From positions 186,001-250,000 of the forward strand of contig CAJFCJ010000020.1 of the NCBI GenBank assembly GCA_904063045.1: a DNA stretch of 64,000 bases, read 5' to 3'. Below the pieces are notes generated by a model. That model was not told the DNA's origin, made no database searches, and saw nothing but the letters and a program-made list of their open reading frames with translations. The position numbers and the translations under genes were made by a program. This document shows positions 12,612-24,646 of this stretch, one piece after another (positions within the stretch are counted from its first letter, which is position 1; each line of letters begins with the position of its first letter). The DNA comes from Dimorphilus gyrociliatus. Taxonomy: Eukaryota; Annelida; Polychaeta; Dinophilidae.

Positions 12612-15600
12612 CTAACTTCCGCTGTTGTAGACGGTGTTTATATGTTCGTCACTTAGAAATTCCAACCAGATATTTAAACTATCTAATTCAAATCTTCCAT
12701 TATAAACGAATAAGTCATTTGGTTTACCAAAAACTAGATGCGTTTTTCCCTCTTTACGAACAGCTCTATTGGTCCCTATGATATCTTCAGCAGTCTTTTT
12801 ACCGTTCACAAAAATATTTAACCCAATGTCCTTTCTCCAACGAACAACAATATGTTGCCATACACCCTTTGGTACTGGTATGGCAGCAGAGTATTGAGTT
12901 GTGAAGGTTTGAACAAAGTTAGTTAATTCTAATCCGTTTACAATAGCGGCAAGTCCAGTTGATTTCGACAATGGCTGTCCACCACTAGAATGGATAAAAT
13001 TTGGTCTATTTCCTCTTCCATGGTATTTAATCCAATAGGCCATTGTAAAACCGCCAAGGCATGCATCTGGGCTAGAAAAACATTTACCGGAAAAACTACC
13101 AGCATCCAACCAGTCTCGTCTTCCATTAAATGCTACTGCCTTACCTTTTATACCATCAGACAATACCATATTCTCTCTTACATCGAGTGGAGCATTTCCA
13201 ACTATACGTTTAGATACAATCTTATCAACTGGCCAACGGAAATTTGCAGCTGGCACAATTAATGAAGGAGATTGGAATTGAATATCACAAGTTAAACCAT
13301 CTCCAAGATATTTATCTTTACATTTACATATACCATTATCTCCAAGACATTCTGCATTTGGGTCACAGTCATCACAGCTAGGTGGTACTGACGTAAAGAT
13401 TTGATAAATTTCCGTTTCAGTTAAACGTCTTTGATAAATGGCCACTTCATCAATTGATCCGACGAAAAAGTCATCGTTACATTGCATAGCTCGTCCAATT
13501 GAAAACCAATCGTAAATATTCTTTGCTGAGAGATTTTCCCTGCCATCTAAATCCAGATTTTTAACCCTTCCTTGATAATAGAGGAAAAGACCGTGATCTG
13601 GGTGGAAAGTTACTGCCACATGCTGCCATTTCTCATTATCTAAACGATATTTTGGGAAATCAACTGAGTACTCTTTTTCCGAAGTTCTCAAGAAAACTTT
13701 CAACATTCCCGACTTTCTCTTGTAGATTGCAATTCCGAGGCCTTGCTTTGGTGTTTGAGCTTCATCAGGTTCAACTCCAGTTGTTAGAAGAACCTGTGGC
13801 CTTGAAAAAAATAAAAAAGAATCAATATGCCCTACTTTTCTAGTTACTGCCTTACTTAGTTGTTGATCGAAGTGCTCTGGCTTTTGACCTATCTTCCGCC
13901 GTTTGTTTAAACCAGAGTGATATTGTAAAACCATCAGGGCATGTACTAGGTTCATTCAGACATGATTTCCCTTTTCCTCTTAGCCATCCCTCATTATCAA
14001 GATAGGCCGACTTACCTTTCCTTCCTTCTCTTAAATCTACAAAGTTTAAATTTTCTAGGGTATCGATTTTGTTTCCGCTCTTTTCATTCATTGGGAAATA
14101 TGAAGAGTAATCGCCAATAATAGAGCTTGATGTAGTTGTTGGTGGATTGGTAACAGCGCACTTATGCTCATTACACTTTTCATACATTTGACTTATTCCT
14201 TCACAGTTTAAACCACCATTTGAAGGAGTTGGATTAGAGCAAGTCCTCGTTAGCAACCTTTTACCTCCTCCGCAAGGAACACTACATGCTCCTGATGAAG
14301 TCCAAGTACTCCAACCACCATTTATTGGACATGGAGACTGATTACAATCTTCGATCTTCTGAGAGTCTCCTTCACAATTTTTCCCTCCATATTGTGGTTT
14401 GGGATTATCACAATTTCTCTCGAATATTTTTTTACCACCTCCACAAGATTTTGAGCAATCTGGTGAAGACCAATCTGACCAACCACCGTCAATTGGACAC
14501 TCAGCTTCTTTGCAAGGTTCAATTTTTGTTTTGATACCTTCACAATCATTGCCGCCGCTGGCAGGAACTGGATTAGTACAACTTCTTTTATAAATTTGTT
14601 CGCCAACTCCGCAAGATTTACTGCACTCTCCACTTTTCTCCCATTCACTCCACCCTCCGTTTACTGGACAATCAGTCAGCTTGCATTCTTTGGTTTCTTT
14701 AGAAGCTCCTTCGCATTCTTTTCCTCCGTTTTGGGGACTTGGGTTATCGCACTTGCGCTGCCCTGTCTGTATGCCTGTTCCGCATGAAACGGAGCAGTCG
14801 TCAAAGACCCATTTAGACCAACCACCATTGATCGGACATGGTCCCAAGTTGCAATCTTCGGTTTTAACATCATCACCTGTACAGTCGTCACCTCCATTTT
14901 CAGGAGCAGGATTAGAGCAAGTTCTTTTAAATAGCTTCTTTCCAGGGCCACAGCTAGTGCTACATTCTCCTGAAGCAATCCAAGCAGACCATACACCATT
15001 GACGGGACAATCAGCTTCATTACAAGGTTCTGTTTTAGTTGCCAAGCCTTCGCAATCTTTTCCCTCATATTGTGGTACGGGATTATTGCAAACTCTGGTA
15101 TAAATTTTTTTGCCCGAACCACAAGATTGAGAACAAGCTCCTTCATTCCACTCTGACCAGCCACCATTGATAGGACACTCTTTAGTGTTACATGACTCTG
15201 ATTTGGAATCTAAACCATCACAATCTTTTCCTCCGTTTTGAGGAGCTGGGTTGTTGCATGATCTAGAGAAAGTTTGAAGACCACCTCCACACGACTTGGT
15301 ACATTCACCTTCCTCTACCCAATCAGACCATCCGCCATTAATAGGGCAAGCTTGAAGATTGCAAGTTTCGGTTTTAGATGAATCTCCGGTGCATTCCTTG
15401 CCTCCAAATTTGGGTGTAGGATTGGAACATGTTCTTGTAAATATTTTCGTGCCGTCTCCACAGGATTTAGAACAAACTCCTTCTACCCATTCACTCCAAC
15501 CGCCATTTATTGGGCACGCTGATTCGTTGCATGGCTCAGTCTTACTATCGGATCCGTCACAAGTTTTTCCGCCATTTTCCGGAGCTGGATTTGTACAAGA

Positions 15601-18600
15601 TCTGCTGAAAGTTTTTGTGCCTCCTCCGCAACTCTTACTACAAGGCGAAGTTTCTTGCCAATCAGTCCAACCTCCATTAATTGGACAGGGACCGAGCACG
15701 CAATTGCGAGTTTCAGCATCTGATTCTTTAAAAGCCCCACCTACACAATCCTTGCCTCCGTTTGCTGGTGCTGGATTAGTACATTTTCTTGTTCTATACT
15801 GTGTACCTGTAGAACAAGAAACACTGCAAGTTGACCATTTTGACCAGTCTGACCAACCGCCATCTACCGGACATGGCTCCTCATTACACGACTGAGTTTC
15901 AGTTGCAGAGCCTTGACACGCCTGACCGCCATTAGACGGTGCTGGGTTGACGCACGAGCGTGTTCTGCTCTTTTTTCCAGATCCACAGCTTTTTGTGCAT
16001 TTTGAGAAACCTTCCCAAGTACCCCATTGGCCATGAACTGGTCCATCGTTAAGTTGATAGACATCCATTGCGTTGGCTACCCCTTTGCCATTTGTACAAT
16101 CATCAGATGGACCAAGACTCTGATAAAGATCAGAGTCATCACTTGAAGTTTGCACTAGACATTTTCCCCCATACTCAAGGGCAAAAATAGCATGATTCTG
16201 TTCAGCGGCTGCTTTTGCACACTTATCGATGGCCGATTCCCTCGAGACATAACTTCCATCTAGCACATCGCTAGTTTCCTCTAAGGTAGTCAATATGTCA
16301 GGCAGTTTGTCGTCTAGCCAGCATCCGATCCATGCATATTTCAGCCGTTTGTCCGGACAAGCGTCTGTCATACAACTTTCAGTCTCTTCAGAGCTACCTT
16401 CGCAATCTTTGCCACCATTTTCGGGAGCTGGAAGGTCACATTTTCTATGGCGATTTCTTGTACCAGATCCACAAGTCTTAGTGCATTTAGACCATGCCAT
16501 CCATTCACTCCAAGCACCATCCACTGGTTGTGTACATTCGTATAGTTTGTTGATCTCGCTAACGTCATTTGGAGACATTTCATTCCGCAAGCCTATAGTG
16601 GCTGTCGGCGGTTTTAAAGGAATAATAGTTGGCTTATTCCTGTCGATAGCGAACGAATTGAAGGCGTAATGCATAATAGATGAGTAATCATATGGTAGAT
16701 TCATAGTTCCCAAATCAGCTGCAGTTAATTTGTCAAAATTTGCTTCTTTACCTGGTATGATGTTTTCTTTTACAACTTCAATATAATCATCTCTGTCATA
16801 TCTTGCTTGTTCGTGCCAAAAGCCAACAGCGTGCATCAATTCGTGTTGTATTATACCAGTTTTTTTAAGACACTTTGGAGCAAGAGATACATCTTGTTTT
16901 CCAGCGTAACGACCGACGAACGACCAGCAGCCGCTATGGAAAATTTTTGGGTATTAAATAATTTATTAGCGGTGACACCTTTCATATATTTACCCAGCGT
17001 CTTTGATGTTAAGATAGTCGTTTTGGTTGGTTCTTGCAACGAATTTTAAACAGGTTTTCAACTCCATGTCATCCATAGCCTTTCTAATTATCGGAATTGA
17101 TTCTGCCACTAATGGATTTATTTATATTTTAGCTGATTTATAAAGAGTATGAAGATTATTTTTCATTTTACCAGTCGACGAGTCAAAAACGTATGGCACA
17201 ATTCCTTCTTTCCATAGCCAAGTTCTCATTTCTTTGGACAACACGTTTCGTTTTTTTCTACTTAATTGTTTAGCGCCTTCCGATCTTGTTTCGTTTCTTC
17301 TTAGTTGTTCCATTATTCGCTTTTTCTCCTATAAATAAGTTGGTTAATTGGAAAAATGAAAATTTTACATATTCCACCTGCAAGGTTTCTCGAACGCTCG
17401 AGGGATCTCCACCAATCCGTTTAATATGCATTTGCCTTGGCGTTAATTTAATATCATTCTCGTAATTATCGTTGTCCATTCCTTAAGTTTAAAAGTTATA
17501 ATTATCTTGGTAAATTAATTAAAACTATCATGTATATGCTAAGTCTACTAACCTTGTTTGTCGTTGATAGCGAACAATTCAGCCGACGGAGCTTCCTTTT
17601 GCCTCATCATTTTTTCCTCTTCTTTCTGAATTAAGGCATTAATTTGATTTACGGCTTCTCTGTCGTCTTGCAAAGAGCTTTCACAAATGTATCGTTCTCT
17701 TTCTATGCAATCAGCTTCCATTGCTTTCATATCATCAGTAAATAGCATTGCGCAAGCCTTCTTACTTTTCTTATCCGGACCTTTGTTGTTGTACCAAATT
17801 TTTGACAAAAATCTCTAAATAAGTAATAACAAGTAAGATTCCATTTATACTTAAGCGAATCTAAAATTAAATTTACAAATTTTGAATAACCTTATTTATT
17901 CTTCTTCGGTCTAACCATTCCCATGGGCCTATCGTATCTTTTCTCCTCATGCCAAACCAAAGTTTGTTTATTGCCTCTTCCTGTCCCATCCAACTGAGCA
18001 TTCTAATTAAAGGCCTCTTTTGAATGTTTGCCAAACTAGCACCTTTGCTTTCGCAAGCGTCCTCCGCTTCATCGAATGGTAATTCATCGTCGCTTATCGT
18101 GTAGCACTGGCCCCTAAAGATTTGACCCATACAGGCCTTTGCTTGTCCTGACATTAAATGGCAGACGAACGGTAATTTCCTCTCGCAAGATTGCACTTTC
18201 CACTTGTGCTTTTTATCAGTTTGTGAGGATACACAATTTTTATCTGTATCCGAATTTGGAATTTCTGCCCAATTCTTCCAAGGAACTTTTATGGTATCTT
18301 CACCATTCTGTTTTCTCCAAGAAAAATGACTTTCTTTTTTTATATCGTTCAATGCTATCCAGTATTGCTCTTTTCTGTATTGGAGAGAAACTTCTTTACT
18401 TAAAAAGTTTTTTTTCTAAAAAAAAGAGATATTTAATGAACTACTTGAAATTTTTAAAAATTCTTTTTTGCTTTCTCAACCAATGACTGGTTCTTCTATC
18501 ATGAAGCAAAACTAAACTACTGTCATGTTTCTTACACTCTTCCATTGCGTCGAACCATGAAAGTTCTTTCTCGAAGAGTTTGTAACAAAATCCAGTTGAA

Positions 18601-18818
18601 GATCTCCTTGTCCATCCCGATGGACAACTGAGTTCTAGTAGGATAAAAAGTATTAGGAAAAAAATTTACATTCATTCCAGGAAAATTAATTATAGGTTTT
18701 GATTAGGCTTACCTTTGCTATCAACTGATTTATATCTATTTTTTAACTTTTTACCAGAGATTGAAACTGTAAAAAGGAGACATAAAGCTGTTAAGAGAAT
18801 GATCTTGAAACTCTTCAT
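12612..18818 (-). CDS. Secreted CTLD2-astacin metalloprotease with 12 TSP1 repeats, LamG-EGF-LamG
   Basis: Nine exons were joined by splice sites and frame: 18818-18713, 18634-18481, 18398-17891, 17814-17553, 17481-17378, 17328-17172, 17108-16994, 16933-13856 and 13800-12612. All phases close and give 1,890 residues; the 18481/18398 junction is the least certain. Residues: signal peptide 1-20; C-type lectin domains 39-166 and 176-300; propeptide with a YEND motif (353, matching the FxGD aspartate switch); furin-type RKKR 402-405; astacin domain with HELMHAVGFWHEQ from 499 and the Met-turn SIMHY at Met556; TSP1; a module of about 100 residues with WSC/PAN-like cysteines; 11 more TSP1; LamG-like domain; EGF; second LamG-like domain. 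Astacins are zinc endopeptidases of matrix and development. Zinc ligands His499, His503 and His509, Glu500 and Tyr558 are intact, so it should be active after propeptide removal. No CUB domain is seen. A fused pair of genes is possible, but no promoter or poly(A) signal separates the lectin and protease parts. Confidence 0.85.
14157..16046 (-). repeat. Tandem array of 11 TSP1-encoding units within one exon
   Basis: Eleven consecutive units of about 57 codons, each beginning near a GGWS.W motif, followed by CS.SCG.G and a C.NP.P..GG..C block. They are uninterrupted by introns inside a 3.1-kb exon. This indicates expansion by in-exon tandem duplication after the domain lost any flanking introns. 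Confidence 0.9.
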
Positions 18819-18928
18819 GATGATCCCAATTTTCTATGGAGTTGCTTCTGCCGGGATTTGGCCAGGCAACATCCAATCTCTTTTGTTCGAAGTGAACTGA
18901 GTGAACCACTATTGAACATTTAAGGCTC

Positions 18929-18935
18929 TTATATA
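18929..18935 (-). promoter_or_regulatory. TATA box of the astacin gene
   Basis: TATATAA on the minus strand, about 115 bp upstream of the start codon. A TCAGTT initiator-like element lies 30-40 bp further downstream (18900-18895). Spacing suits a TATA/Inr core promoter; no transcript evidence is available. Confidence 0.45.
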
Positions 18936-21475
18936 GTACGCAAAAACAATATCCATACGTGTGCAACGTCGAAGGTGAACTGCTGACAGAATCGAAAGGT
19001 TGCACCTGTTAATATTTGTTTAATTTGCTAAAATCAGTGGCCGAGTGGTCATTAATTCCCTTTTTTCTAACAAAGTAGTTACCGGATTGAAAGGAGCATA
19101 AAAATGCAACTTTTCCAAAATATATGAAAAAGATTACAAGCCTGTGTCATTTTCTTCAGTTAGCCATGTAAAACTTTTAGCCTATTTAAGATTGGGTAAA
19201 ATTCATTTATATTAAAAGAATGAATGCTGAAAAAGAAAAAAAATCCCTGTTATTATAGTATAATCAAAGTGGCTGCCTTAATAATCAAACTATGGCTGCA
19301 TAAGTGGAAGATGAAAGAAGAAAGTTCTTTTGGGTGTTCTCGCATTTTTTGTTACTTAATTGTAAGATGACGGACAACGAAGTGCTACAGGTAAAGGAGG
19401 AAATTTATAATAAAGATGTGTTGGTTTGTAACCAAAATAATTAAATGTCAATAAAATCAATTGAGCTTTTTAAGTGATATAATTCTATCCGTAGCATCAT
19501 TTCTTGCAAATAAACCCATTTATAAACAAATTTTATTACTCTTAATATTTGATTTTCTTTCATTTATTATGAATAATTTATAAAAATTGCCCACTAGATG
19601 ACACTGATTTTGAACTTCTGCACAAAAATTTGTGTAATTTAGTTATCTGTAGTATTAAGGAAAAGGAGGAACTGTAAAGTTTTTTATCATTATATTTAAA
19701 TCAGAAAAATATAGAATAACACTTCTTGCTGCTGACAAACAGGTGAGAGAGAGAAAAAAAATCACAATAACAATATAATTCAATGTTAAAAAACGACGTG
19801 CACCACAAAAAGCCGTGTCCTTCTGATAATTTTTTTTCTCTCCTTTCGTATTCTCATCTCGTGGCACGATGTCTAGTTTAGTGGTGCGCTTATGTATAAA
19901 ATCGATAAAAAACGGCCACCTGCATTTGCCTTTTTCTTTAAATTAAAGTAAAAATAACGACTTTACTATAATTTGAAAAGAAAAACATTAAATAGACGAA
20001 TTAATAAGTTAATATTCGCGATAAGGAAAATTAAAGGAACTATTAATTCACCACCTGGTATGATGCCGAATACATTCCGAGCGAAAGATGTGCATTAGCG
20101 AAATAAAATTAGGTAGACGTTTGCTTGACAGAAAATCGTAATTAAAAATGATATCGCGTGCAAAACAGGTTAGGAGTAAAGAATGAAACATATTCTAAAA
20201 TATTCAATAATCAAGTTTCTTAACGGAAGAGAACGAAAAGGAAAGAAAAGGGTGGTGGAAACCGTACATTGAGGTGATACAGCAAAAACGAACTAGAAAA
20301 AAAAAATAGAGTTAAATAGTGAAAACGAGAGGAAAGAAATAAAGAGACATGATAGAATATAAAAGAATAAAGACAGAAAGAAAGAAAGGAAAGGAAAATG
20401 AATGAATAAACAGTGAAAGAAAACGAGAGGAACTGAGGTAGAGAGAGAGATATACATAAACTCATAGAAAAATAGAAAGAAACAGCAAAATTGTGAAAGA
20501 AATCTCCATATAAATAAAGTAGTAAACACGAAAAATAAATGAAATGACTGAATGCAAGTAAAAAGCATATGATTTCATAACAGATATAATGGCATTACTA
20601 ATATTGAAGATTTGACGACCGAATTTCCAGAAGATAATTTTTTATTTTTATCTTATTTATAAGATTTATAATAATAGAAAAAAGTGAGAGTACTTCGATT
20701 CCTATGGCGATTAATTACGTACAATCGGCATCTGCGCAATTTCAATTTAGCTAACAATAAATTGTGTCCCATACGGATAAATTGGTTAGTGCTGCTCCTC
20801 TTCAAAACAAAAATAAAGAGTGTATTTACTATGCATACTTATTCAATCAACAATATAATAGAATACAGCATGTTATTTTTATAATATATAATATACTAAA
20901 AAATATACTTTATATATATGATGTATATCTGATAAAAGGATAAATGTGTTATTATATGCTTTGTACATCTATGATAAATATATATATACATTTATACAGT
21001 ATATATATAACATATAAATTTATATGTATATCTATATATATATATATATATATATATAAATGAATGTGTATCTGGGCTGTTTTGCCCGCCTAAGACTTCT
21101 TCGACGCTTCGAAATGTCAACGACGATGGCGGGAGAAAATTATACCACGGTCGAATTTCAATTTGCAGGCTAGTAAAAAAAGGAGCAAGCCATATAGCTA
21201 GAAAGACAGAGAAAAGAGAATCAGGCTGCTAAGGAAGGTAGAAATGAACTAGAGTATTTTTTTACTTATAAAAAAGTAACTCTTTACTCTTCTTACTGAT
21301 TCTCTATTTACTCTTTCGTTTTTATCGCCTTGTTTTTTTTTTAACTTGAATTATAAATCTCTATATATTTTCTATCTATTGAGAAGAGAGTATATTTCCT
21401 TAGGCTAAATTTCCTTGTTTAGGCTACATTCACATAGAAAAAGTTGTAAAAGTTGTTTTTTTTTTTGCTATTAAA
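18936..21475. other. Non-coding intergenic stretch
   Basis: AT-rich and purine-strand-biased (20220-20560). A minus-strand frame at 19867-19655 could encode 70 residues with one hydrophobic segment, but lacks further support. A TA array lies at 20970-21060. No tRNA or other RNA gene was found. Confidence 0.4.
20970..21060. repeat. TA-rich simple repeat
   Basis: Interrupted (TA)n array with one TATACAGTATA palindrome. Confidence 0.9.
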
Positions 21476-21479
21476 CATT

Positions 21480-21736
21480 GAAAGCCGGAAAGTCCAGGAG
21501 CGAACAGCATAAATTATGTTGATAGATGTGATGCGAAATAATTCATTAGGTGTGCAGTGGCGCTGTATATTGCAGTTGTATCAAGCCGTGCAGCTAAAGT
21601 ATTGTCTATTGTCTTGTGTAGCGTAGCTGTTACACAAGGAAGTTTGATTATCGAGTATGTTTACTCGTTGTAAACTTCCAATAGGAAGAAACGTTTACAC
21701 CTTTTGTAACCTCTGAATTCACTTGTTCCTAATCAG
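21480..21736 (+). other. Possible 5' untranslated exon of the SK channel gene
   Basis: This segment is richer in G+C than its surroundings and ends in a strong donor (CAG|GTAAGC, GT at 21737-21738). A usable acceptor (TTCATAG) lies directly before the SK start codon at 23242, so a 1.5-kb intron would join them. It contains an 8-bp perfect hairpin (21613-21620 with 21631-21638). The 5' boundary is a guess. Confidence 0.35.
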
Positions 21737-21738
21737 GT

Positions 21739-23233
21739 AAGCAACCCATATGTTATGTAAATTTGTCACAAATTCTTTATAGCGATTAATCGCCGCCAGT
21801 CAAATAATCATTTAATCCTTCATTGATATCTATTTGGATGGCCCATTAATTATATATACTATTTTAATTATACATTTCACAGTACAAGACTATTCAGGCA
21901 GTAATTTGCATGATGCGCTCAGCACTATGTTAAAAATATTTTGTGCTGTAGACATGCTGGCCTTTAAACTACAAAAAATATGAAATTGGCTCTTTTACCT
22001 ATTCATTAATGTAGTATTTGTATTAAGTTTGGACACAAAGATATAAGTGCCCTGTTCAGAAGCACTAGAGATGTTTGCGTGGGCGTTCCCATGATGGTTT
22101 CCTTCCTGAATAGATGACAAGCAGGTGAAAAGACGATCGTCGAGGGACGAGACAGAAATAGGATAAAAAGAAAGAAAAGAAGAAAAAAGTTATTTTAAAA
22201 ACTTGGCAAGAACCGTATTTTTTTAATTAAAATCTATTATAAGAGCGGCCGCGGATATAACTATAGCTAATTTCCTTTTCTGTTAGCCTCTATTTTTAAT
22301 CCCCTTGTCACTACGACTGTCTGAAATATGGTCCTGAGTTATGTGCATTTTTTATATTTCCTTTATCTTAGCTTGAAGTATCACCTTCCACTTCTTCAAC
22401 ATATTATCCTAACCCTGTGAGGACCACGCTAAGAATGTCCATTTAGATTCGAATGCACTTTTCCTAAATCCTATTTTGTCCTCCTGCATCTTGCTAGCTC
22501 TTCAACAAATAGTTGAAAAAAGATTTTTTTTTATTAAAAATGTCTATCGACTACTCGTCTTACGTTATATATGATAAACGATACTCTAATTTGCTTTCAT
22601 TTTTTTGATCTGCGCGCCTTCTTCAGGTTATTAACGTTTTATATTTCGAGCTGCTGACTTTATATACTATTTATCACCATCTTTTGTATTAGGGGATTTA
22701 CAGTGGCCTTTATAACAGCAACAGAATATTCGTATATTATACGTTTGGCTTCAATTAGCAAAGAAAATGGCATATAGATAATCATTGTAAAAACTATTTT
22801 TAACTCGAATCGTGTAAGGCTTTAATAATGCTAAAGAGCGTATAATATGAAATTTCAATTAAGGATCAATACGTAAACTTATAGATGTCTCTTTCATTGA
22901 ATCGATTCACATATTTTGGATTAAAAGACAGTCAATTTTCAATGGCAAAAATGGTCGTCAGCTGTTCTAAAGTATTGAATATCGTGCTTATTCGATAGTA
23001 TGCCTCAGTCTGTAAATAAAAAAAACCTTGGACTATCTGCTAGTGTTACTGCTTGTGTTAAACGGAAAGTACAAAAAGCGGTCCTAATTAGGAAACGTCC
23101 GCTTTAGAAAATTTTATAACCCTTCTGTGTTAATGTTTCATTTCCGGTTACACACCTGTTATAAGTTTATATTGATTACGATCTGTACACTATTCCGGAC
23201 ACAGCATTTCGCTATATAACACACCATATTGTA
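21739..23233 (+). other. Non-coding, likely SK first intron or upstream region
   Basis: AT-rich with no supported coding exon on either strand. If the 21736 donor is used, all of this is intron. Confidence 0.35.
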
Positions 23234-23241
23234 TTCATAGA

Positions 23242-24603
23242 ATGAGCAGCGTCGTGGAAGATCCTGGTATACCTTTGGTTGGTAGGAATGGCAGTGTATC
23301 TTCTAGAACTATGTACATGGGACAATCACCTTCTCCATTTACGTCAGGCAAGACGGATAGAAAATATGATAACGTCGGCTACCGTTTGGCGAAAAGAAAA
23401 GAACTATTCCATAGGCGTATGATAATTTCCGATTTTGCTCTTTTTTTCGCCGTCGTTGGTATCATCCTAATGATAATAGAAACAGAATTATTTATCGATG
23501 GAGTTTATCTGAAGTCTGATACACCTAGTCTTCTGATTAAAACATGTATAACCGTATCTACAGTAACCCTATTAGGATTTGTCGTTTGGTACCATATTCT
23601 CGATGTTAAATTATTTATGTGCGATAATTCAGTTGATGATTGGAGATTGGCAATTGATTCAACAAAGGTCTTGAAAATACTGCTGGAACTAACTATTAAT
23701 GCTATTCACCCTCCTCCAGGAAACTTTGAATTCGAATGGACAACTTATAATGCCGACACTCATAAAATTAATACTGCGATCGTACCTGTCGATGTCGTTT
23801 TCTCAATTCCAATGTTCCTTCGCTTTTATCTATTGTGCAGAGTAATTATGCTGCACTCTAAATTGTTTACCGACGCTTCATCACAATCTTTGGGAGCTTT
23901 AAATAGAATTCATTTCAATTTTAAATTTATATTTAAAAGTATGATGACCTTGTACCCGGAATATGTTTTGGCTGTTCTTATCTGCTCGGCATTTATTATT
24001 GCCTCTTGGGCTTTAAGAGCTTGTGAGATGTATCATGATGAGGTACATGCGAATTTCTTTAATTCGATGTGGTTAATTTCCATTACCTTCCTTTCCGTTG
24101 GTTATGGTGATATCGTCCCTAATTCTTACTGTGGTAGAAGTATAGCGGTCTTAACAGGTATATTTGGCGCTGGTTGTACTGCTTTAATTGTTGCCGTTTT
24201 GGCAAGAAAATTGGAATTATCGAGAGCTGAAAAATATGTTCATAATTTTGTTATTGATGTGGAATTAGACAAAAGATATAAGGTAGCCGCTGCTAATATT
24301 GTGAAATACGGTTGGCTGGTTTATAAGGCAAGAAAGTACGGGACTCCAGCTCAAGTTCGACGGAATCAACGGAAATTACTTAGAGCTATACATTCACTTA
24401 GGGATGTAAAACAAGAACAAAGAAGACTTGCTGACGCTTCTGTTACGTTATTGGAAATGGCCAAAAATCAATCTTCGATCGGTAACATTCTTGATCGAAC
24501 AGAAGCCAGAACATTAGAACTAGATAATAGAGTAAGTGCCATGGAGAAAAAACTTGGTTCGATCGATGAGAAATTACAAATTATTGTTAAAGCTGTATCA
24601 TAA
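23242..24603 (+). CDS. Small-conductance Ca2+-activated K+ channel (SK/KCNN family)
   Basis: This is a complete 453-residue, single-exon frame starting at the first ATG of an open frame. It forms a K+ channel gated by Ca2+-calmodulin in the plasma membrane, where SK channels produce the after-hyperpolarisation. Six membrane segments run from about residue 60 to 320. The selectivity filter is SVGYGD (285-290) followed by IVPNSYCGR. The calmodulin-binding domain begins at RKLELSRAEKYVHNF (from 322) and continues through AAANIVKYGWLVYK and the RRNQRKLLRAIHSLR block. A C-terminal coiled coil follows at about 385-450. S4 is weakly charged, as in the family. Length is slightly below the usual 480-580. 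Vertebrate SK genes have several coding introns; this copy has none. Neighbours on both sides are small-intron genes. Confidence 0.95.
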   Translation: MSSVVEDPGIPLVGRNGSVSSRTMYMGQSPSPFTSGKTDRKYDNVGYRLAKRKELFHRRMIISDFALFFAVVGIILMIIETELFIDGVYLKSDTPSLLIKTCITVSTVTLLGFVVWYHILDVKLFMCDNSVDDWRLAIDSTKVLKILLELTINAIHPPPGNFEFEWTTYNADTHKINTAIVPVDVVFSIPMFLRFYLLCRVIMLHSKLFTDASSQSLGALNRIHFNFKFIFKSMMTLYPEYVLAVLICSAFIIASWALRACEMYHDEVHANFFNSMWLISITFLSVGYGDIVPNSYCGRSIAVLTGIFGAGCTALIVAVLARKLELSRAEKYVHNFVIDVELDKRYKVAAANIVKYGWLVYKARKYGTPAQVRRNQRKLLRAIHSLRDVKQEQRRLADASVTLLEMAKNQSSIGNILDRTEARTLELDNRVSAMEKKLGSIDEKLQIIVKAVS

Positions 24604-24637
24604 AGATGAGCCCCTTTACAGTGCTTATTGATATTCG

Positions 24638-24646
24638 GCGCCATCT
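24638..24646 (-). promoter_or_regulatory. CTCF-like core motif
   Basis: AGATGGCGC on the minus strand, preceded by CC, giving a good match to the bilaterian CTCF core. It lies 35 nt past the SK stop codon. Confidence 0.35.

Noticed and set aside
14322..15895. Several long frames on both strands inside the TSP1 array
   Set aside because: Shadows of the repeat-encoding exon; their regularity comes from the repeated DNA.
19034..19048. tRNA A-box-like sequence (GTGGCCGAGTGGTC)
   Set aside because: No B box and no cloverleaf in the next 80 nt.
19360..19393. Tiny ATG exon ending CAG|GTAAAG on the plus strand
   Set aside because: Only eight codons, and its phase does not fit the SK gene downstream.
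19655..19867. 70-codon minus-strand frame with one hydrophobic segment
   Set aside because: A signal-anchor-like stretch is present, but there is no other support; low-complexity DNA around it.
20220..20568. Overlapping minus-strand frames rich in Phe, Leu and Ser
   Set aside because: They come from a purine-rich plus strand and read as low-complexity.
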